Shown piece after piece: positions 5,009 through 9,335 of a DNA stretch of 9,335 nucleotides (positions within the stretch are counted from its first letter, which is position 1; every line of letters starts with the position of its first letter). Made by a program: the position numbers and the translations under genes. A model generated the notes under the pieces. The model was given only the letters and a program-made list of their open reading frames with translations. It was not told the DNA's origin and ran no database searches. Location of the stretch: assembly GCA_020720525.1 (NCBI GenBank), contig DYON01000094.1:1-9335 (forward strand), read 5' to 3'. This DNA is from Acetofilamentum sp. (GTDB taxonomy: Bacteria; Bacteroidota; Bacteroidia; Bacteroidales; DTU049).

Positions 5009-7066
5009 CTACTTATCGATATTTTTCACCGATTCCGAAGCAGCTTCGAGTAGCGGTTGCGACGACAATTTTTTGCCTGTTGCTTGAATCATCCACGCAT
5101 CGGGAGTAAGACGACCCTGCGAATAAATGCGAATGATTTCGTCGGCAAAATTCTTGTCTTTGATGAATTGTTCGTTTTGAAACTGAATTAGATAGCCAAT
5201 TGGATAGGCCGACAAATAGAGTGGATTCTCAATCATGTGGCTATAAACTGCCAAAATGGTTTGATCTTTCACTCCAAACACTGGCGCGTAATATTTGTTC
5301 CAAATATCTTTTGCAATATCCATTACAGCCACTTTGAGTTCGGCTGCATTTGCTTCGGGGTGTTCGTACATCCATTTCCAAACATTCATGTCAACCAAAC
5401 TCACGCCCATGATTTCGTAAACCGACCAAGCAATTTCGAGTGTTTCGTAATCTTCGGCAAGTGGATCGGTGTTTTTCATGTCGAGCAATTGCAAATCGCG
5501 CTTCTGGAAAAGAAATGCCAATGCTTCGGTGAAGGCTGTATTGGGAACACCCCGAAGCATATAATTGTCAACAAAATGCATCGAAATGGTTTGCTCCACA
5601 TTGTGTCCAAACTCATGAATGGCAATATTGTATCCTTTGTAGTTCATGCCATCGTTGGCAATGCGAGTACGAAGATGACTAACATCGTTTTTCATGGCCG
5701 AACCCCAAGCATGACCGCTTCCGCGAGCTGGATCTACTGCAATATACGAAGCAATATAATCGGCTTTTTCGGCATTGAATCCCAATTTTTTGAGCAAACC
5801 AGCCATTGCTTTGTTGAATGCCACATTGTCGGGATAGAGCTTGCGGGTGATTTTGTCGAGTTCGTCTTCGTTCAATCCATTGTGCGATACAAAAGCATTG
5901 TACCAAATATCGAATGGACGCAGGTCGCGGCCCAATCGTTTTTTGATGAGAGTTCCAATATCTTTGATAGCGGGCGACGAAACGAAGTCGATAAACAATT
6001 TTTCAACATCGGCTTGCGCCATTTCCATGTCGCCATCGAATTGGCGTCCAATAAAATTATCGTAGAATGGATAATAAGGGTCGAGTTCCTTCTGCATTTT
6101 GAAATTGTTGAGCAATATCTGATAGCGTTTGTCGGGCTCGGCAGCTGCATCTATTTCTTTGCCATCTTTTGTTACTTTGTTGCTCATGGGGTTCCATTGC
6201 ACATCGGGATTGTTGATAACCACTTCCGGAATACTTTGGTCGATAATGCGCTGCATCACCTGGTAAATCATTTCTTGCTTGACAAGTCCGTTCGAATCGG
6301 CATAATTCGATTTTAATTCGTCGCGCAAACCCCAATGGGTAAGCAAAACTTTGTCGTCGGCAAAATACTTCTCGCCTTCATTGTTGAGCACATTGCCCAT
6401 GTAAACATTGTAAGATGCAATGTAGTTTTCGCCGTTTACCGAAACTTCGGACGCTTTGAGCAAAAGATTGGCAGGAACGCGTTCGGTGAACATATCGCCC
6501 ATTCGAGCCATTCCCCATTGGCGAGCATTCCACTTTGCAGCATTTTCGTTCTTTTCTTGCAAGGTATAATGAGGAAAATTGAGCAAAACCACAAAAGCTG
6601 TTTTGTTGGCAAACATATCTTCCGAAAAATGAGCAGTAACATCGTAAGAGCCAAACATTTCGTCGATAGGTTTAATATTCCCGCGTGGTTCGTGCAGGTT
6701 GCGCATCATTTCGATGGTGAGCATGTTGTAATGTCCAAACAGGTTCTCGAAATAGTAATTGAACCTGTCGAACAGCGTATCGAGTTCGGGACCACTTGGA
6801 GTAAAACTTTCCATGCAGAAATTCACAAATGTACTATCGTGGCCATCGTCGTTTCTCCAAAGCTCGGCAGCCTGATCGACACCTTTATAAATACGCATTT
6901 CGTCGGCTTTGCCAAAGAGGTTTATTAAACTGTCTTTAGTTGCCTTAACTGTATCTTCGCTTATGCTACTCATCGATTTTTTTTCATCTTTTTTATGCTG
7001 AAGGCAGGCCGAAAACAAAAATAGACCTGCAAGCACCATTACTGGAATAAAGGTAAACTTTTTCAT
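5009..7066 (-). CDS. Lipoprotein zinc metallopeptidase (gluzincin, M3-like)
   Basis: A 685-residue envelope lipoprotein. The first 21 residues are a lipoprotein signal: MKK, a hydrophobic stretch, then FSAC with the lipidated Cys at 21, followed by a charged linker rich in Lys/Glu/Ser. The active site is H484-E-F-G-H488, with E514 in NTAFTEALAF 26 residues later as the probable third zinc ligand; this spacing fits M3 and M2-type gluzincins. The rest is mostly helical-looking with many aromatic residues. It may cleave peptides in the periplasm or at the surface, but I cannot assign a known M-family with certainty or name a substrate. The frame opens at 7144, but ATG 7066 starts the lipoprotein signal and follows a good -7 box. 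It is 53 bases downstream of the ATPase gene, without a terminator between, and has its own terminator. Confidence 0.85.
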   Translation of the reverse strand: MKKFTFIPVMVLAGLFLFSACLQHKKDEKKSMSSISEDTVKATKDSLINLFGKADEMRIYKGVDQAAELWRNDDGHDSTFVNFCMESFTPSGPELDTLFDRFNYYFENLFGHYNMLTIEMMRNLHEPRGNIKPIDEMFGSYDVTAHFSEDMFANKTAFVVLLNFPHYTLQEKNENAAKWNARQWGMARMGDMFTERVPANLLLKASEVSVNGENYIASYNVYMGNVLNNEGEKYFADDKVLLTHWGLRDELKSNYADSNGLVKQEMIYQVMQRIIDQSIPEVVINNPDVQWNPMSNKVTKDGKEIDAAAEPDKRYQILLNNFKMQKELDPYYPFYDNFIGRQFDGDMEMAQADVEKLFIDFVSSPAIKDIGTLIKKRLGRDLRPFDIWYNAFVSHNGLNEDELDKITRKLYPDNVAFNKAMAGLLKKLGFNAEKADYIASYIAVDPARGSGHAWGSAMKNDVSHLRTRIANDGMNYKGYNIAIHEFGHNVEQTISMHFVDNYMLRGVPNTAFTEALAFLFQKRDLQLLDMKNTDPLAEDYETLEIAWSVYEIMGVSLVDMNVWKWMYEHPEANAAELKVAVMDIAKDIWNKYYAPVFGVKDQTILAVYSHMIENPLYLSAYPIGYLIQFQNEQFIKDKNFADEIIRIYSQGRLTPDAWMIQATGKKLSSQPLLEAASESVKNIDK

Positions 7067-7083
7067 TGATTTGGAGTTTGGTG

Positions 7084-7091
7084 CAAATGTA
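7084..7091 (-). promoter_or_regulatory. -7 box of the metallopeptidase gene
   Basis: Minus-strand TACATTTG is an exact TAnnTTTG, 17 bases before the ATG at 7066 and inside the short gap after the ATPase gene. The leader would be about 12 bases. No convincing TTG lies at -33. It suggests the peptidase can be expressed independently of the ATPase gene upstream. Confidence 0.55.
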
Positions 7092-7119
7092 TAAGAAAAT
7101 TCGTAAAACATGTACTTGG

Positions 7120-8313
7120 TCAATACAAAAACCCAAACAGCCATAAGGGAATCTGATTATTGAAGCCGTATTCCCTGTCGTCGGTTACCAAAAATGCATT
7201 GCTAACACCTGCAATTTGCTTTTTGCTTTTGCTGCGCCCACCCACTTCGAGCACAAATTGCTCATCAACTTTAAAATCAGCCTTTCCAGCCAGTTCCACT
7301 ATATGGCTGCTTCGAAGCTGATTTACCACAAAAGTCTCTCTTATTGCACCAGAATTTACTTGATCGTTGGAAAGTGCATAGGCCAAATTGGTATTCGCTA
7401 AAAGCACCTTGCCTGGCTTGGTGAGTTGACCGTAAAAACTACCCGAAGCATAAACATTATTGGTAAGTTCAGTCTTTTCGAGCAACGATAAATAGTTTAA
7501 TATTGTAATGCGATTCAATTCTAGGGCTGCAGACAGTTGACTAATATTAGGAACATAAGGCAATCCTGTAGAAATGAGTTTAAGCAAACGTCGCATTTTA
7601 TGCATACCTCGTGCATCGAGCGGAGAAAGCACATTCATTTCTGTATCAATCACAAAACCAATTACCGAAGCCAGTTTCAACAAATAAGTGTCTTTCGATT
7701 GAAGAGAATATGGATAATAGCCACTTTTCAAATATTCGCCAAAATATTGTAGTGGCCGAAAGCGCGCACATAATTCGTGTGAAATATCGATATGGTTATT
7801 CAAAATATCATTCAACGACAAAATAGGCAATTCAATATCTAGTAGAATCTGCAAATATTCCCTAAAAGAAAGCCCATCTAAGCGCGTCATCAGAGCTCGG
7901 CGGCTCAAATCGGCTTCGCCATCCATAAGCCGAATGATTGTAGAACCAGAAAAAACAACGTTCAATGCTGGCAAAGTGTCGTAGATAGTTTTAAGTTCCT
8001 GCGACCAATTTGGGTATTTATGTATTTCGTCGAGCATAAGCAACTTGCCTCCCTGAGAATAAAAAATGCTAGCAAGTTCAATCAGCGACGAATAGGGTAT
8101 GTATGGATTGTCCACCGAAACATACAGCTTTTCGGCGGAAGAAAGCGGGCTTTCCAATAAATGCTGGAGCATCATACTTGTTTTTCCAACCCCGCGAGCG
8201 CCAGAAATACCAAGCAAACGCTCACTCCATGGCATAGAATCGATTCTATTTCGCCTAAAGGTAAACTTGGTAGCTTCAATCAATCTATTTTGGAATAAGA
8301 AAAATTCTTTCAT
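7120..8313 (-). CDS. AAA_14/DUF4143-type ATP-binding protein
   Basis: A 397-residue P-loop ATPase of the AAA_14-DUF4143 type, common in bacteria and archaea and mostly of unknown function. Walker A is GARGVGKT (residues 38-45), and Walker B is LLMLDE (91-96) followed by IHKYPNW. A sensor-like FSGST is at 121-125, and RALMTRLDGLSFREYL (139-154) is the typical block after the ATPase core. Residues about 250-285 look like a winged helix (SQLSAALELNRITILNYLSLLEK). The C-terminal domain resembles the PD-(D/E)xK-like fold of DUF4143, with D346 and E356 in LEVGGRSKSKKQ. Nuclease activity is not established for this family. The ATG at 8313 is 19 bases after a -7 box. Its neighbours are unrelated, so context gives no role; such genes vary between strains and are often accessory. 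Confidence 0.88.
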   Translation of the reverse strand: MKEFFLFQNRLIEATKFTFRRNRIDSMPWSERLLGISGARGVGKTSMMLQHLLESPLSSAEKLYVSVDNPYIPYSSLIELASIFYSQGGKLLMLDEIHKYPNWSQELKTIYDTLPALNVVFSGSTIIRLMDGEADLSRRALMTRLDGLSFREYLQILLDIELPILSLNDILNNHIDISHELCARFRPLQYFGEYLKSGYYPYSLQSKDTYLLKLASVIGFVIDTEMNVLSPLDARGMHKMRRLLKLISTGLPYVPNISQLSAALELNRITILNYLSLLEKTELTNNVYASGSFYGQLTKPGKVLLANTNLAYALSNDQVNSGAIRETFVVNQLRSSHIVELAGKADFKVDEQFVLEVGGRSKSKKQIAGVSNAFLVTDDREYGFNNQIPLWLFGFLY

Positions 8314-8332
8314 ATTTGTTTATATCGCTAAA

Positions 8333-8340
8333 CAAATTTA
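8333..8340 (-). promoter_or_regulatory. -7 box of the ATPase gene
   Basis: Minus-strand TAAATTTG exactly matches TAnnTTTG and ends 19 bases before the ATG at 8313, giving a short leader of about 14 bases. The surrounding sequence is very AT-rich, so a chance match is more likely here than elsewhere. No clear -33 element was found. Confidence 0.5.
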
Positions 8341-8564
8341 CAATATTTATTTCAATTATTACGCATTATTTTATGTATTTCAAATAGTAATTCATTTTAA
8401 TTTCATTTTTGCGCATTCTATTTATTTGTTATTCAATACTTTAAGTTTGATAAATCAATATTGTTTAGTACAATAAGCATTATTGGCTATTTATTGTTAA
8501 TTGGTGTAAATATATTTAAAATATAGCTTCTATCTGTAAACCAAAATCGTAAGCCTAAAAACCA
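8341..8564. other. AT-rich intergenic spacer
   Basis: This stretch lies between the rhodanese stop and the ATPase promoter and is strongly AT-rich. A small hairpin CAATAA-GCA-TTATTG is near 8471-8485 but has no T-run, so it is not a convincing terminator for the rhodanese gene. I see no gene, RNA or clear regulatory element in it. High AT content next to an accessory ATPase gene may mark an insertion boundary, but no repeat supports that. Confidence 0.5.
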
Positions 8565-8972
8565 TCAATGACAACCGTAACCACAATTGCTGCACGAATG
8601 CTGTTCGTAGCCGCCAACAATTGGCAACCCAAGTTCGCGCCAAGCTTGCATACCTCCATCGAGGTTATATACTTCGGCGAATCCCTGCACATTGAGCAAA
8701 TTGACCACTTTAACGCTTCTTTCGCCATATTCGCAAACAATAATGAGTGGTTCGTTTTTGGGAAGTTCATCCATCGAGTCGATGATTTTCGAAAGTGGGT
8801 GAATGAGAAAGCGTTCGTAATCGATTGATGAAGCTACTACTTCGTTTTCTTCGCGAACATCAACAATCGAGATGTTTTCGCTACCCATGATTCTGAAAAC
8901 CTCGAAAGGAGAAATATGTTTCACTCCTTGAAGATGTATTTGCTGATAGGATGGTGTGTCGTTGTATTTCAT
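8565..8972 (-). CDS. Single-domain rhodanese with Cys-rich C-terminal tail
   Basis: A 135-residue rhodanese-like sulfurtransferase, cytosolic with no signal peptide. The domain starts at HISPFEVFRIM (19-29), then IVDVREENEV (36-45) with the conserved Asp-x-Arg. The active-site loop is C80-EYGERS, fitting C-x-x-G-x-R-S, so it should carry a persulfide on Cys80. NLDGGMQAWRELGLPI (103-118) is the typical C-terminal block. After the domain the protein ends in HSCSNCGYGCH (125-135), with C127, C130, C134 and two His, which is unusual and could bind a metal or take part in sulfur relay. A TTG at 8987 is an upstream alternative start, but ATG 8972 is preferred. The physiological acceptor is unknown; no sulfur-metabolism genes are adjacent. 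Confidence 0.9.
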   Translation of the reverse strand: MKYNDTPSYQQIHLQGVKHISPFEVFRIMGSENISIVDVREENEVVASSIDYERFLIHPLSKIIDSMDELPKNEPLIIVCEYGERSVKVVNLLNVQGFAEVYNLDGGMQAWRELGLPIVGGYEQHSCSNCGYGCH

Positions 8973-8983
8973 TTTTTTATTTT

Positions 8984-9162
8984 TCAACTGCGGTATTTTC
9001 CAATTGCAAAATTAGCACAATATCAGCTTTGAAAATGCGTGTAAACGAATTTTGAATATGATAAAAAACAGATGAACGATTTATTAGTAAACTTGACAGT
9101 AACTGTCTAAATTTCGACTTTTTTCTTTGAACACGGATGAATTTATTCACCTCAACTGCGGT
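8984..9162. repeat. Direct repeat pair TCAACTGCGGT
   Basis: The 11-mer TCAACTGCGGT occurs at 8984-8994, in the rhodanese leader, and again at 9152-9162. The flanks differ, so this is not an extended duplication. It could be a pair of protein-binding sites or chance. Confidence 0.35.
9007..9014 (-). promoter_or_regulatory. -7 box of the rhodanese gene
   Basis: Minus-strand TAATTTTG exactly matches TAnnTTTG, 34 bases before the ATG at 8972, giving a leader of about 30 bases. Only a TTT-like match occurs at the -33 distance. The leader contains one copy of an 11-base direct repeat (8984-8994) found again at 9152-9162. Confidence 0.5.
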
Positions 9163-9335
9163 TCTGCTGGTGGTCGGACAAAGTTGCATAGTTGTGAGGC
9201 GCGCACTAACTTTCTCTGTTGAACAAACGATGTTGATTTAATGATGGTGGAAAATAAAATTCTATTTTTTGACAAACTCTAATTCGATTGTTAAATGAAA
9301 TGAACAGAATTATAAATTATGTCGGACAATAGTAT
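9015..9335. other. Intergenic region upstream of the rhodanese gene, no gene seen
   Basis: About 320 bases up to the window edge contain no convincing coding region. A 70-codon minus-strand frame (8977-9189) has no recognisable motif and begins outside any promoter, so I do not call it. The string GTCGGACAA occurs twice, at 9173-9181 and 9321-9329, and a TGAAT-TT-ATTCA dyad lies at about 9138-9149. The end of the window cuts off whatever follows. Confidence 0.5.

Noticed and set aside
5237..6316. Long plus-strand open frame opposite the metallopeptidase
   Set aside because: It is antisense to a gene with clear catalytic motifs, has the composition expected of a reverse-complement shadow, and shows no recognisable domain.
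6335..6928. Second plus-strand open frame opposite the metallopeptidase N-terminal half
   Set aside because: It is an antisense shadow of conserved coding sequence, with no motif or promoter-start arrangement of its own.
8977..9189. 70-codon minus-strand frame upstream of the rhodanese gene
   Set aside because: It overlaps the rhodanese promoter and leader, has no recognisable motif, and its composition looks like intergenic DNA.

Overview
The window looks like a chromosomal segment from a member of the Bacteroidota, probably Bacteroidales-like. The main evidence is a -7 promoter element of the form TAnnTTTG, the signature of this phylum, found upstream of most genes and often only a few bases from the start codon. 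Other support comes from the form of the 23S/5S rRNA genes, a secreted 'WKSEA' repeat protein of a type I associate with Bacteroidota, a short MerR-like regulator, and a lipoprotein metallopeptidase. The organism call is an inference; no database was searched.

Layout. Bases 1-573 are the end of an rRNA operon: the last ~390 bases of 23S rRNA (from about E. coli position 2494), a short spacer and 5S rRNA, followed by a strong intrinsic terminator. About 40 bp after it, on the same strand, is a two-gene unit: a family 9 glycosyltransferase (heptosyltransferase-like) overlapping tsaC/YrdC (threonylcarbamoyl-AMP synthase, tRNA t6A pathway). Converging on it from the right, with a 6 bp gap, is a folate-branch unit on the minus strand: pabB (aminodeoxychorismate synthase component I) overlapping pabC (class IV PLP lyase). 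Together these would make p-aminobenzoate from chorismate; the glutaminase partner PabA is not in the window.

A short divergent intergenic region (about 3870-4063) then leads to a small secreted protein built of six WKSEA repeats. Its terminator hairpin lies inside the last codons of the convergent MerR-like regulator gene. Further right, all on the minus strand, are a 685-residue lipoprotein zinc metallopeptidase (HEFGH plus a downstream Glu) with its own terminator, an AAA_14/DUF4143-type ATPase, an AT-rich spacer, and a single-domain rhodanese with a Cys-rich tail. The last ~320 bases hold no convincing gene but contain two pairs of short direct repeats.

Most genes are housekeeping or single accessory genes. 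I see no CRISPR array, complete insertion sequence, tRNA or clear multi-gene defence system. The observations most worth following are the promoter/start-codon geometry suggesting leaderless or near-leaderless mRNAs, the terminator embedded in the regulator's C-terminal codons, the WKSEA repeat protein, and the unclassified lipoprotein peptidase.
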